NCBI RefSeq assembly: GCF_029946145.1
Contig: NZ_JAQSDY010000012.1
Location: forward strand, 1 to 64,000
From: Brevundimonas sp.
GTDB lineage: Bacteria > Pseudomonadota > Alphaproteobacteria > Caulobacterales > Caulobacteraceae
DNA length: 64,000 nt
Direction: 5' to 3'
The position numbers were made by a program, and so were the translations under genes. The notes beneath the pieces were generated by a model. It was not told the DNA's origin. It saw only the letters and a list, made by a program, of their open reading frames with translations, and ran no database searches. Below are positions 42,586 through 54,382 of this stretch, piece by piece; within the stretch, counting starts at the first letter, position 1, and each line of letters begins with the position of its first letter.

Positions 42586-43893
42586 GTGAAAATCGACAGA
42601 CGACAGGCCCTGACAGGGGCCGCGATAGTGAGCCTGTGGGGCGGACCGGTGCTGGCGCAGACCCCGGTCCGCATCCGGCGCGGCGCGGGCGCCCTGTCCG
42701 CCACGAGCGACGACGTGGTCGCCTTCGGCGAAGGTCTGGCGCTGATGAAGCGGCGGCGGGACGATCGGTCCTGGGCTCGCCAGAACACGATCCATTCACG
42801 TAACGGGCAGCACAACAATGGCCTGTTCCTGCCCTGGCACCGGCTGCAGCTGCTGCATCTGGAGCGGATCATCGCCGGCCTGACGGGGCATGCCGCCTTC
42901 GCCATGCCCTATTGGGACGCGCAGGAGCACCGGACCCTGCCGGCGTGGATCACGGACCAGGACGCCCTGCTGCACGAGAGACAGCGGGCGCGCGGCGTCG
43001 ACACGCTGGATTTCAACGCCGCCCGCTGGGCCCGGTCACCCTATATGTCGCGGCTGACCTCGGATGATTTTCCGACCTTCGCGGGCCGTCTGCCGACCGG
43101 CGCGGGCATGGTCGAGGGCTATGGCCACAACTACATCCACGAGCTGGTCGGCGGGCTGATGAAGCGGCTGACGACGGCGGCGACCGATCCGATCTTCTGG
43201 TTGCACCACTGCAACGTCGACCGCGTCTGGGCGACCTGGCACGCGCGTCAGCCGGCCGGCGTCTATCCGGCCGACTGGACCGGGCGGACGCTGAACGGCT
43301 TCGTCGGCGGGCAGGGCGAGGACACGGGGGACTGGCGGGTGGCAGGCGTGCTGGAAACCCGGCCGCTCGGCTATGGCTATGACCATCTCTATCCGTTCCC
43401 GGTCTTCAACGCGCCCGAGGTGGGTCCGCCCGGCGCGACGCGGCGCGAGCCGCTGGGGGGCGTCGTCTACCCGATGCGGGCCGAGGGCGCAGAGGGCCTG
43501 TCCGTGACCCTGCCGGCCGAGGCCGTGGCGCGGATGCGAGCGGCGGACGACACGCTGATGATCGCCGGGGCCGGATCGGTGGCCTGGGCCGCGACGGAGG
43601 CGCTGCTGGACCGGTCGATCGAGATCCGCATGAACTGCGCCGGGCGCCGGATATCGCTGGGCTCGTCGCCAACCTTCCTGCACCTGCGGGAGGGCGCGCA
43701 CGCGCATCATGCGGGCGACTATATCCTGCCCTTCCGTTTCGGCGAGGAGGTGCTGAATCTGCTGGGCGAGGGGGATGCGCCCGTGACCGTGACCGCAGAG
43801 GCCGAGGACCTGGCGCCGGAGGCCGGGCGGCCGCCCGCGCAGGCCGTGGCGCTGGACCTGACCCTGACCCTGACCGAAAGCCGCTGGGCATGA
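42586..43893 (+). CDS. Tyrosinase-family copper oxidase, exported
   Basis: A 435-residue type-3 copper protein from GTG 42586 (MKIDRRQALTGAAIVSLWGG; an RR-x-A-L Tat-like signal ending in VLAQ). Upstream codons up to 42487 add non-homologous sequence. The CuA site is built by TIHSRNGQHNNGLFLPWHRL (about 66-85) with HLERII after it, and the CuB site by YGHNYIHELVGGLM and DPIFWLHHCNVDRVWATW (about 182-225). The C-terminal 170 residues form a shielding beta-sandwich domain. The next gene starts inside its stop (ATGA overlap). Confidence 0.92.
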   Translation: MKIDRRQALTGAAIVSLWGGPVLAQTPVRIRRGAGALSATSDDVVAFGEGLALMKRRRDDRSWARQNTIHSRNGQHNNGLFLPWHRLQLLHLERIIAGLTGHAAFAMPYWDAQEHRTLPAWITDQDALLHERQRARGVDTLDFNAARWARSPYMSRLTSDDFPTFAGRLPTGAGMVEGYGHNYIHELVGGLMKRLTTAATDPIFWLHHCNVDRVWATWHARQPAGVYPADWTGRTLNGFVGGQGEDTGDWRVAGVLETRPLGYGYDHLYPFPVFNAPEVGPPGATRREPLGGVVYPMRAEGAEGLSVTLPAEAVARMRAADDTLMIAGAGSVAWAATEALLDRSIEIRMNCAGRRISLGSSPTFLHLREGAHAHHAGDYILPFRFGEEVLNLLGEGDAPVTVTAEAEDLAPEAGRPPAQAVALDLTLTLTESRWA

Positions 43894-44735
43894 GCCGTTT
43901 CAGAATCCTCCTGCTGCTGGCGCTGGCGACCGTATCCCTGCCGATGGCGGCCTGTTCAATGCTTCAGGATCAGGCCCCGCCGGCGGTGACCGCGCCACCT
44001 CCTCCGCCTCCGCCTCCGCCCCCGCCCCCGCCCCCGCCACCACCACCCCCGCCGGCCGCCGCGCCGCCGCCAGCGCAAGCGGATCTGTGGCCGGACGGGC
44101 GCGTGCCGATGTGTTTCGAGGCGCCGGCCGATGGGGACGCCTGGGCGCGCGAGAAGGTGATGGACGCGGCCGCCGCCTGGGAGGCCGTGGCCCGGGTCGA
44201 GTTCGATATCCTGGCGGCCTGTCCGGCGCCGGGATCAGGTGCGCGCCGCATCCCGGTGCGGATCGAGCACGATCCCGAACTGTTCGCCTCGTCCAGCCAT
44301 CTGGGCGTCAATCTGGTGCGCGGCGGAACGATCACGCTGAACGCCGACTATCTGGTCACCAACCGCATCTGCGGACGGCGCGGGACGATCGGGCGCGAAG
44401 GCTGTTTCTATGCCGACGCCCTGCATGAGCTGGGGCACGCCCTGGGCTTTTCGCACGACCATGTCAGCCCGCGCGCGCCCGATTGCGTCGCCCGTCTGAC
44501 CACGCCCGAGGCCGAGGTCGCGGACGAGCAGTATTACGACCCCGCCTCGATCATGAACTACTGCAATCCCGACCGCTGGAAGGGGCAGTTGAGCCCCGCC
44601 GACCTGTGCTCGGTCCGCGCCGCCTATGGCGGGCCGCATGGGGACCGGCCCAGCCGGGCCAGCTGCTATGCGATGACCGGCGCCAGCCTGGGTGGGCGGG
44701 AGGGCGGCGGCCGGGAGGTCAGCCGGCGGCCTTGA
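43890..44735 (+). CDS. Matrixin-like zinc metalloprotease lipoprotein
   Basis: A 281-residue lipoprotein with a lipobox (LATVSLPMAACSMLQD, Cys at about 22), a run of about 20 consecutive prolines (about 38-57), and a metzincin domain. The zinc site is DALHELGHALGFSHDHVSP (about 178-196): HExxHxxGxxH, with a Met-turn candidate ASIMNYCNP (about 222-230). Cysteines at both ends of the domain may pair. It is translationally coupled to the tyrosinase gene (ATGA), so the two are likely to act together outside the cell or in the envelope. Target unknown. Confidence 0.85.
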   Translation: MSRFRILLLLALATVSLPMAACSMLQDQAPPAVTAPPPPPPPPPPPPPPPPPPPPAAAPPPAQADLWPDGRVPMCFEAPADGDAWAREKVMDAAAAWEAVARVEFDILAACPAPGSGARRIPVRIEHDPELFASSSHLGVNLVRGGTITLNADYLVTNRICGRRGTIGREGCFYADALHELGHALGFSHDHVSPRAPDCVARLTTPEAEVADEQYYDPASIMNYCNPDRWKGQLSPADLCSVRAAYGGPHGDRPSRASCYAMTGASLGGREGGGREVSRRP

Positions 44736-44800
44736 CCCCCGTTCCGTTCGGACCCTAGCGTGCGGCGCCCGGAGAAGGGCGATCGGTTCGGGGGAATTCA

Positions 44801-47236
<2,436 letters not shown>

Positions 47237-47239
47237 AGC

Positions 47240-47391
47240 CTTCTCCCCTCGGGGGAGAAGGTGGCCCGTCAGGGCCGGATGAGGGGGCTGGCGGCCTCAG
47301 CCTGCGTGTTCAGCGGTTGGCGGTCGGAATGGGGGGCAGCCCCCTCATCCGTCTCGCTCCGCGAGCCACCTTCTCCCCCGAGGGGAGAAGG
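47240..47391. terminator. Inverted repeat between convergent genes (bidirectional terminator-like)
   Basis: Arms with CTTCTCCCCTCGGGGGAGAA (about 47240-47259) and the matching CACCTTCTCCCCCGAGGGGA (about 47368-47387) flank about 100 bases; each arm also folds on itself, and inner arms (GATGAGGGGGCTG and CAGCCCCCTCATC) extend the stem. It exactly fills the gap between the convergent S9 peptidase and PhoD genes, which fits a two-way terminator made from a mobile palindrome. Confidence 0.75.
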
Positions 47392-47392
47392 A

Positions 47393-49069
47393 TTACAGCT
47401 CCACGATCTCGCCCAGGCCGTCCGCCGTCTTCGCCACGGTGAAGGTCTTCAGCACGCTGGCCTCATAGGGTTTGGCGAACAGGGTCGAGACGGTGCGCAG
47501 CTCGGCCTTCACCTGATCCGGGGTCAGGGTCAGCAGGACGTAGCCCTTGGCCGACTGGTCGCAGAAGACGACCTCGTCATTGGCCTGCATCAGGGCCGCG
47601 CCCAGCGGCAGGCGCGGCACGGCGTCGCCGGGCGAGGGGCTGGAGATGGCGCTGGTCCCGAACTCGACGCCGCGGCGGGCGCCGGCGGCGTCCCTGAGGT
47701 CGTCGACCCAGAAGGCGTGGCTGTCGCCGGCCAGGACGATGGGCTGGACGCCGGCCTCGGCGAAGGCGGCGTAGAGGCGCTCGCGGCCGGCGGGATAGCC
47801 GTCCCAGCTGTCGAGATTGAACGGCACGCCCAGTTTGAACAGCTCGATCGACTGCTGGACCTGTCCGCGGACGGCGGCCGGCAGGGTGGCCAGCAGGCCC
47901 GCGATCTGCAGCGGATTGGCCATGGTGGTGATGTCGGGACCCTGGACGCGGGCCATGACCACCTGGTTGCCGATGACCTGCCACGGCTTGCCCGAGGCGC
48001 GGGAGGCCTGAAGCGTGGACTTGATCCAGTCGCGCTGGGCGTCGCCCAGCAGGTCGCGGGCCGGGTCGTTGCGTTTGGTGTGGAAGGCGGCGAGGTCGGG
48101 GCGACCGTCGGCGACCGGCATGTCGGCCTCCCAGGTCAGCTGTTCACCCCGGGCCAGCAGCCGGGTCTCGACCATCAGCAGGCTGGCCAGATCGCCGAAG
48201 TCGAAGCTGCGCTGGATGGCTTCGGGCGTCAGGCCGGCGGCAGGCTCGCGGATCGGCATCCATTCGAAATAGGCCTTCAGCGCCGCGGCCTTGCGCGAGG
48301 CGTAGTCGCCTTCGGTCGCGGCCGTGTGGTTCTCGGCCCCGGCGGTCCAGGCGTCGTTGGCGATCTCGTGGTCGTCCCAGACGCAGATGAAGGGCGCGCG
48401 GGCGTGGGCGGCCTGCAGGTCGGGGTCGGACTTGTACTGGGCGTGACGGGTCCGGTAGTCGGCCAGGGAGACGATCTCGTGGGCCGGCGCGGGGATGCGA
48501 CCGAGCGGAGCGCCCGAGGCCATGCCGTAGGCGTCGGGCTCGGCGCCGTATTCGTAGATGTAGTCGCCGAGGTGGACGACGGCGTCGAGCCGCTCCAGCT
48601 TCGAGACCGCGTCCCAGGCGTTGAACAGGCCGCCCGGATAGAGCTGGCAGGAGGCGACGGCGAGCACGACATCGGGGGTCGGCCCGGCGGGCAGGGTGCG
48701 GGTGCGGCCCTGCGGCGAGCGGGTCTCGCCCGCGGTGAAGGCGTAGCGGTACTCGACGCCGGGCTGCAGGCCGGCGACCGGGACCTTGACGGTGAAGTCG
48801 CGATCCGGCCCGGTCTCGACCGTGCCCGAGGCGACGGAGGCCGCCGCGTCGCCGTCGCGCCAGACCGACCAGTCGACCCGCACCGCGCGGACCGTCGGAT
48901 CCGTCGGGGTGACGCGGGTCCAGATCACCACGCCGTCGCGTTGGGGATCGCCGGAGGCCACCCCGTGGACGAAGGCGGCGGCCGAGGACGCGCGGGTGGC
49001 GGCGGGGACAGCCGCCCCCGCCGCGCCGGCGCCGAACAGGCCGAGAAGGTCGCGGCGGTGCAGGGTCAT
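47393..49069 (-). CDS. phoD: PhoD-type alkaline phosphatase/phosphodiesterase
   Basis: A 558-residue calcium/iron phosphodiesterase-phosphatase exported by the Tat route: HRRDLLGLFGAGAAGAAVP (about 4-22) is a twin-arginine signal. Metal-site motifs are VASCQLYPGGLFNAWDAVSK (about 145-164), VVHLGDYIYEYG, CVWDDHEIANDAW (about 230-242) and VLAGDSHAFWVDDLRDAA. The N-terminal PhoD_N beta domain is present. A TonB receptor gene follows upstream on the same strand, separated by 11 bp, so phosphate is probably released and the product imported by one operon. Confidence 0.93.
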   Translation of the reverse strand: MTLHRRDLLGLFGAGAAGAAVPAATRASSAAAFVHGVASGDPQRDGVVIWTRVTPTDPTVRAVRVDWSVWRDGDAAASVASGTVETGPDRDFTVKVPVAGLQPGVEYRYAFTAGETRSPQGRTRTLPAGPTPDVVLAVASCQLYPGGLFNAWDAVSKLERLDAVVHLGDYIYEYGAEPDAYGMASGAPLGRIPAPAHEIVSLADYRTRHAQYKSDPDLQAAHARAPFICVWDDHEIANDAWTAGAENHTAATEGDYASRKAAALKAYFEWMPIREPAAGLTPEAIQRSFDFGDLASLLMVETRLLARGEQLTWEADMPVADGRPDLAAFHTKRNDPARDLLGDAQRDWIKSTLQASRASGKPWQVIGNQVVMARVQGPDITTMANPLQIAGLLATLPAAVRGQVQQSIELFKLGVPFNLDSWDGYPAGRERLYAAFAEAGVQPIVLAGDSHAFWVDDLRDAAGARRGVEFGTSAISSPSPGDAVPRLPLGAALMQANDEVVFCDQSAKGYVLLTLTPDQVKAELRTVSTLFAKPYEASVLKTFTVAKTADGLGEIVEL

Positions 49070-49080
49070 CGCTTCGGCTC

Positions 49081-51654
49081 CTAGTAGCGCAGGCTGAGGG
49101 TCGCGCCATACGTGCGCGGCTCGCCGGCGATGAAGGTCGGCAGGCCGAGGCCGTCGCCGGTGTTGCCGGCGTCCTTGATGTATTCCTCGTCCAGCAGGTT
49201 GTCGCCGAACAGCTCCAGACCCCAGTTGGCGTCCGACGGGGCGTAGCGGACCCGCAGGTTCAGCAGGCCATAGGCCTCCTGGACCTCATCGACGGCGGTG
49301 TCGGGGACGAAGTTGCCGGTCTGCAGGTCGGCGCGGTCGTTGTCGTTGTCGAAGAAGGTTTCCGACTGCCAGCTGTAGGTCGGCTGGACCTCGACCTCGC
49401 CGCCGAGGACGGCGACGCGCCAGGTCGCGCCGATCGAGGCGCGGAGGTCGGGCGACAGGCGGAATTTGTTGCCGTCGAAGATGCCCGCCTCGAACCGGGA
49501 GTGGTTGTACGCATACGTCGCGAACAGATCGAAGCTGTCAGAGGGGCTGAAGAAGGCCTGGCCCTCGAAGCCGTAAGCCGTCGCCTGGCCGGCGTTGGTG
49601 GTGATGAACTGGGTCCCGACCTGAACCGTGGTCTGGAAGTTGGTGTAGTCGTAGAAATACGCCGCGCCGTCCAGCCGCAGGGCGCCGCCCATCATCGCCG
49701 TCTTGGCGCCGATCTCATAGCTGTCGACCCGTTCCTCGTCGACGAAGGTGAAGGCCGGTGCGCCGAAGGGCGAGGACGGCGCGCGGGGAGCCAGCACCGC
49801 CGGACGGCGGCCGCGGGCGTAGTTGGCGTACAGGTTGGTGTCGTCGGTCAGGGCGTAGCGGGCCGTGGCGCGCCAGGTCACGCCGTCGTCCTCGAGATCC
49901 TGGCTGATGACGTCGCCGTTGCCGGCGGTCGGCTGGAAGGTCAGGCCGAACAGGGGGAAGGCGGCGGTCACCGGGGCGGTGGCGGCGCCGGGCTGGGCCA
50001 GCTGGAAGACGACGCCGTTGGCGAAGGCGCCGAGGGCGGCGGCCTGGGTCAGGGCGGCGGGCGTGCCCTGGGCGACCAAGGCGGCGATCTGGCCCTGAAG
50101 CTGCTGAACCGCCAGCAGGCCGCCGAGGATGGAACGGCCGTTCAGGGCGGCGGTGGAAATGCCGCTGGTCTTGTCGTCCTGGGTCCAGCGGATGCCGAGG
50201 GCGAACTCAATCCGGTCCGTCGGGCGCCAGGTCACGTCGCCGAACAGATCGAAGGATTCCAGCTCGCTGGAGTTGGTGGCGGTTTCGATATGCGAGGACT
50301 TCAGATTGTTGCGGATGCCCGGGATGAAGGGGGCGGGGATGCCGAACGCGGCCAGGATGGGATCGATCAGGGCCGGGCTGGAGAAGGCGGCCAGGGGCAG
50401 GGCGGTCGTGCCGGCGGCCGCCGGATTGCCGTCCAGCAGTCCGGCCAGCTGGGCCAGGGCGACGCGTTCGTTGAACTCGGTCGGGGTGCGCTGGAAGCCG
50501 TCCTCGTGGAAATAGCCGGCGCCGATGAAGCCCGAGAAGGCCCCGCCGTTGTCCCAGTTCAGGCGCAGCTCCTGGCTGAACTGCTTGCCCTGGGCGTCTT
50601 CGGCCGCGAACAGCAGGGGCAGGGAGATGCCGTCGGGATCGAAGGCCTCGTACGACTCGAACTCGCGGTAGGCGGTGGTCGAAGTCAGCGTCAGGGCGTC
50701 CGAGAAATCGAACCGGCCAATACCGGTCACGCCATGAACAGTCCGGTCGAGGCCGAGGACCTTGCCGCCGTCGAACGTGCCGGCCGGCGTCAGGGCCGCG
50801 CCGTCCCAGGGATCGCGGCCGCCCAGGATGGCGCCGGTGGTCGGATCGGCGGGTGAGTAGGCCATGGCCTTGAACGAGGTGCCGGGCGCCTCGTCGGTCT
50901 GGTAGTTGGCGATCAGGTCATAGCGGAAGGCGTCGTTCGGCTGAAAGGCCAGGCCGAGGCGGTAGGCATAGGTGTGGAAGCCGTTGTAGTCGGGCCCGCC
51001 CAGCAGGTTCTCGACATAGCCGTCGCGGGTCTTCATCCGGGTGGAGAAGCGCAGGGCCAGCATGTCGCTGAGGGGGGCGTTCACCATCGCCTCGACCATG
51101 GTGTAGTCCAGATTGCCGAAGGCCAGGCGACCGCCCGCGTCGAAGGCGTCGATGTCGGCCTTGTTCTGGATCACATTGATCGCACCGATCAGGGCGCCGC
51201 GGCCGTACAGGGTGGATTGGGGGCCCTTGGCGACCTCGATCCGCTCGACGTCGAACAGCTCGACCCAGGAGCCGCGCGATTTCGAGATCGAGACGCCGTC
51301 CTGATAGACCGAGACGCGTGGTTCGTTGGTGGCTTCGCCCGAGTCCGAGGTGATGCCGCGCATCACGAAGCCCGGGTTGTTGGGGGACTGGTTCTGCACC
51401 AGCAGGCCGGGGGTGAAGGCCGACAGCTCCTCGAAGTCCTGGACGCCCAGGCTTTCCAGCATGTCGCCGCTCAGGGCCGTCAGGGCGAAGGGGACCTCTG
51501 TGGCGCTCTGCTCGCGCAGCTGGGCGGTGACGATGACCTCGTCCAGTGTGGCCGGCTCAACATCCTGGGCCCAGGCCGCGCCGGCCAGCCCCCAGACGAG
51601 GCCCAGCGCGCTGGCGCCGAGAAGGATATTGGTCCGTTGAACGCGACAAGTCAT
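49081..51654 (-). CDS. TonB-dependent outer-membrane receptor
   Basis: An 857-residue beta-barrel receptor from ATG 51654, with a signal peptide ILLGASALGLVWGLAGAAWA ending before QDVEP. LDEVIVTAQLREQSATEVPF (about 36-55) includes the TonB box and start of the plug, and QSPNNPGFVMRGITSDSGEA is the plug's characteristic turn. The barrel ends TYGATLSLRY with terminal Tyr. Open reading frame continues upstream of 51654, but that segment is not signal-like. Co-oriented with phoD, so it may import phosphorylated compounds; the true ligand is unknown. Confidence 0.93.
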   Translation of the reverse strand: MTCRVQRTNILLGASALGLVWGLAGAAWAQDVEPATLDEVIVTAQLREQSATEVPFALTALSGDMLESLGVQDFEELSAFTPGLLVQNQSPNNPGFVMRGITSDSGEATNEPRVSVYQDGVSISKSRGSWVELFDVERIEVAKGPQSTLYGRGALIGAINVIQNKADIDAFDAGGRLAFGNLDYTMVEAMVNAPLSDMLALRFSTRMKTRDGYVENLLGGPDYNGFHTYAYRLGLAFQPNDAFRYDLIANYQTDEAPGTSFKAMAYSPADPTTGAILGGRDPWDGAALTPAGTFDGGKVLGLDRTVHGVTGIGRFDFSDALTLTSTTAYREFESYEAFDPDGISLPLLFAAEDAQGKQFSQELRLNWDNGGAFSGFIGAGYFHEDGFQRTPTEFNERVALAQLAGLLDGNPAAAGTTALPLAAFSSPALIDPILAAFGIPAPFIPGIRNNLKSSHIETATNSSELESFDLFGDVTWRPTDRIEFALGIRWTQDDKTSGISTAALNGRSILGGLLAVQQLQGQIAALVAQGTPAALTQAAALGAFANGVVFQLAQPGAATAPVTAAFPLFGLTFQPTAGNGDVISQDLEDDGVTWRATARYALTDDTNLYANYARGRRPAVLAPRAPSSPFGAPAFTFVDEERVDSYEIGAKTAMMGGALRLDGAAYFYDYTNFQTTVQVGTQFITTNAGQATAYGFEGQAFFSPSDSFDLFATYAYNHSRFEAGIFDGNKFRLSPDLRASIGATWRVAVLGGEVEVQPTYSWQSETFFDNDNDRADLQTGNFVPDTAVDEVQEAYGLLNLRVRYAPSDANWGLELFGDNLLDEEYIKDAGNTGDGLGLPTFIAGEPRTYGATLSLRY

Positions 51655-51885
51655 GGCAGCCCCCTGCGATTGGATGGTGCGGCGTAGCCGTGGTTCATGC
51701 CGCACCTGCGACAGGTCCAGGTCGCCAAGGTGAAGCTGCAAAGGCGGTCCCGTGACGAACCGTCCGTGGACGCCCCGAGACGGCGGCGCGTCAGACGGCC
51801 CGGAACGCTTGCCGCGCCGCAACATTCCTGTTGCCTCAGCGGCGCTTGTCGGGTCACGCTGCGGGATCAATGCAGCGGGAGCGGT

Positions 51886-53298
51886 ATGGCCTTCGACGAG
51901 ATGTCAGGTGACGGGACGGATGTCCGCGACAGCTACCGCGGGCTTGCCCGCTGGCTGGCGGAGGCGCCCGAGGGCCTGCTGCAGGCGCGTTCGCGTCAGG
52001 CCGAGCTGTTTTTCCGCCGCATGGGCATCACCTTCGCCGTCTATGGCGATGCGGAATCCAGCGAGCGGCTGATCCCGTTCGACGTGGTGCCCCGCATCAT
52101 CGGCGCGGCCGAGTGGGCCGGGCTGGAGGCCGGGCTGATCCAGCGGGTCACGGCGATGAACCTGTTCCTCGCCGACGTCTACGGCCCGCAGGAATGCCTG
52201 AAGGCGGGCATCCTGCCGCCCGAACTGGTGCTGACCAATCCCCACTATGTGCCCGAGATGCAGGGCCGTCGGCCGCCGCGCGGGGTGTGGGTGCATATCG
52301 CCGGCGTCGATCTGGTACGGACGGGCGAGGACGGCTTCTACGTGCTGGAGGACAACTGCCGCACCCCGTCAGGAGTCTCCTACATGCTGGAGAACCGCGA
52401 GATGATGATGCGGCTGTTCCCCGACCTGTTCGCCGACTATCCGGTGCGGCCGGTCGAGACCTATACGGACATGCTGCTGGCCAGCCTGCGGGCCTGCGCG
52501 CCCGAGGCGGCGGGGGCGGACCCGACCATCGTGGTGCTGACGCCGGGGCCGTTCAACTCGGCCTATTACGAACACTCCTTCCTGGCCGACAAGCTGGGGG
52601 TCGAGCTGGTCGAGGGGCGCGACCTGTTCGTCGACGACGGCAAGGTCTTCATGCGCACGACGCAGGGGCGGCAACAGGTGGACGTCGTCTATCGCCGCAT
52701 CGACGACGACTTCCTCGATCCGCTGACGTTCCGTCCGGACTCGTCGCTGGGCGTGCCGGGGCTGATGACGGCCTATCAGGCGGGAACGGTGACCCTGGCC
52801 AACGCCGTCGGCACGGGAGTGGCCGACGACAAGGCGGTCTATACCTACATGCCCGAGATCATCCGCTTCTTCACCGGCGAGGAGCCGATCCTGAAGAACG
52901 TGCCGACCTGGCGCTGCCGCGAGCCGGAGGCGCTGAAGGAGGTGCTGTCGAAACTGGATCAGCTGGTGGTCAAGGAGGTCGGGGGATCGGGCGGCTATGG
53001 CATGCTGGTGGGGCCCGCCGCGTCGAAGAGCGAGATCGAGGCGTTCCGCAAGAAGCTGATCAACGATCCCGACGACTTCATCGCCCAACCGACGCTGGCG
53101 CTGTCGACCGCGCCGACGCTGGACAAGGGAGAGCTGGCCCCGCGCCACGTCGACCTTCGGCCCTTCGTGCTGTCGAGCCCCGAGGGGGTGAAGGTGGCGC
53201 CGGGCGGGCTGACGCGCGTGGCGCTGAAACCGGGCTCGCTGGTGGTCAACTCCAGCCAGGGCGGCGGGACCAAGGACACCTGGGTGCTGGATGTTTAA
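51886..53298 (+). CDS. Circularly permuted ATP-grasp protein (Anbu cluster)
   Basis: A 470-residue protein of the circularly permuted ATP-grasp (DUF404/407) family, predicted to form peptide or amide bonds. Start at ATG 51886 (MAFDEMSGDGTDVRDSYRGL). Landmarks: RRMGITFAVYGDAESSERLI (about 45-64), FYVLEDNCRTPSGVSYMLEN (about 149-168), VVKEVGGSGGYGMLVGP (about 361-377) and RHVDLRPFVLSSPEGVKVAP. It leads the classical four-gene set ATP-grasp, alpha-E, transglutaminase, Anbu, here split only by the palindromic element at 53310-53437. Confidence 0.92.
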   Translation: MAFDEMSGDGTDVRDSYRGLARWLAEAPEGLLQARSRQAELFFRRMGITFAVYGDAESSERLIPFDVVPRIIGAAEWAGLEAGLIQRVTAMNLFLADVYGPQECLKAGILPPELVLTNPHYVPEMQGRRPPRGVWVHIAGVDLVRTGEDGFYVLEDNCRTPSGVSYMLENREMMMRLFPDLFADYPVRPVETYTDMLLASLRACAPEAAGADPTIVVLTPGPFNSAYYEHSFLADKLGVELVEGRDLFVDDGKVFMRTTQGRQQVDVVYRRIDDDFLDPLTFRPDSSLGVPGLMTAYQAGTVTLANAVGTGVADDKAVYTYMPEIIRFFTGEEPILKNVPTWRCREPEALKEVLSKLDQLVVKEVGGSGGYGMLVGPAASKSEIEAFRKKLINDPDDFIAQPTLALSTAPTLDKGELAPRHVDLRPFVLSSPEGVKVAPGGLTRVALKPGSLVVNSSQGGGTKDTWVLDV

Positions 53299-53309
53299 GC
53301 ACTTTCTTC

Positions 53310-53437
53310 CGTGCATCCCCGCGAAGGCGGGGACCCAGGCTTTAGCCGCGCCGCCGGTGTTCGACGCCGCGCCGGTTCGCCCAACCAGCCTGCCTGCTGC
53401 TCAAACCTGGGTCCCCGCCTTCGCGGGGATGCACGGT
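53310..53437. repeat. Palindromic intergenic element, copy 2
   Basis: Same arms as the element at 1171-1298: the left begins GTGCATCCCCGCGAAGGCGG, and the right (about 53403-53436) is its inverse. The middle is only partly similar (GCCGGTTCG and a CTGC-GCTC ending are shared). It sits between the ATP-grasp and alpha-E genes, 8 bp before the alpha-E start. Confidence 0.85.
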
Positions 53438-53445
53438 TATTGCAC

Positions 53446-54378
53446 ATGCTGAGCCGCACCGCAGACAGCCTGTACTGGACCGGCCGCTATATCGAGCGGG
53501 CGGACTTCCTCGCCCGCATTCTGGAGGCCACGCTGAGGCTCGCCGCCATCCCGACGCGCGGAGACGGCGACGCCGGGACGGTGTGGGCCAGCGCCCTCGC
53601 CTCGGCCGGGGCGCCCAAGGCGCTGGGCCGGTCGCCGACCGAGAAGTCGGTGCGGGAATTCCTCGCCTTCGCGCCGAACAATTCCTCGTCGATCACCGCC
53701 TGCATCACCCGCGCGCGGACCAATGCGCGATCGGTGCGCACGGCCCTGACGGTCGAGCTGTGGGAGGCGATCAACGGGGCCTGGAACGGCCTGGAGGAAC
53801 AGGGCCAGCCGACCCGGCGCGACGAGTTCGCCCGCTTCCTGGAGTGGGTGAAGACGGTCACCCTGTCGGTCGAGGGCGCGACCAGCCGGACCATGCTGCG
53901 CAACGACGGCTATTATTTCCTGCGTCTGGGCGCCGCGATCGAGCGGGCCGACAACACGGCGCGGCTGCTGGACGTCAAATACCATCTGCTGCTGCCGGAG
54001 GGAGAACGCGTCGGCGGGCAGCTGGACTATTTCCAGTGGACCACCCTGTTGCGCGAAGTGTCGGCGCTGACGGCCTATCGCTGGGTCTATCGCGACAGCG
54101 TCAAGCCGTGGCTGGTGGCCGACCTGCTGGTGCTGAACCGCCAGATGCCGCGTTCGCTGGCCAGCTGTCAGGCGTCGATCGTGCGCTATCTGGAGCGGCT
54201 GGCCAGCGACTATGGCCGGCGCGGCCCGGCCCAGCGGCTGGCGGCGGAGCGGATGCGGGCGTTCGACAATTCGCGCATGGACGACATCTTCCAGTCGGGC
54301 CTGCACGAATACATCCAGGCCTTCCTCGGCGAGAACGGACGCCTCGGGCAGGCCATCCACGACCAGTATCTGAGCTGA
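53446..54378 (+). CDS. Alpha-E domain protein (Anbu cluster)
   Basis: A 310-residue helical protein from ATG 53446 (MLSRTADSLYWTGRYIERAD). Sequence upstream in frame is only the palindromic element, so I reject earlier starts. Markers of the alpha-E family are the N-terminal YWTGRYIERADFLARIL, the middle FLRLGAAIERADNTARLLDV and LASDYGRRGPAQRLAAERMR. Function is unknown, but it is always linked with ATP-grasp and transglutaminase genes and may help the ligase or act on the same peptides. Confidence 0.92.
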   Translation: MLSRTADSLYWTGRYIERADFLARILEATLRLAAIPTRGDGDAGTVWASALASAGAPKALGRSPTEKSVREFLAFAPNNSSSITACITRARTNARSVRTALTVELWEAINGAWNGLEEQGQPTRRDEFARFLEWVKTVTLSVEGATSRTMLRNDGYYFLRLGAAIERADNTARLLDVKYHLLLPEGERVGGQLDYFQWTTLLREVSALTAYRWVYRDSVKPWLVADLLVLNRQMPRSLASCQASIVRYLERLASDYGRRGPAQRLAAERMRAFDNSRMDDIFQSGLHEYIQAFLGENGRLGQAIHDQYLS

Positions 54379-54382
54379 CCCG

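Noticed and set aside
40773..42905. Minus-strand reading frame of 710 codons across the MBOAT gene
   Set aside because: Antisense to a firmly identified acyltransferase with Arg/Gln/His-rich low-complexity product; a shadow.
47261..49084. Plus-strand frame of 607 codons opposite phoD
   Set aside because: PhoD motifs are on the minus strand; the plus translation is Gly/Arg/Val-rich without domains and starts in the terminator repeat.
49501..50856. Plus-strand frame of 451 codons opposite the TonB receptor
   Set aside because: The receptor with signal, plug and barrel end is on the minus strand; this frame is a shadow.
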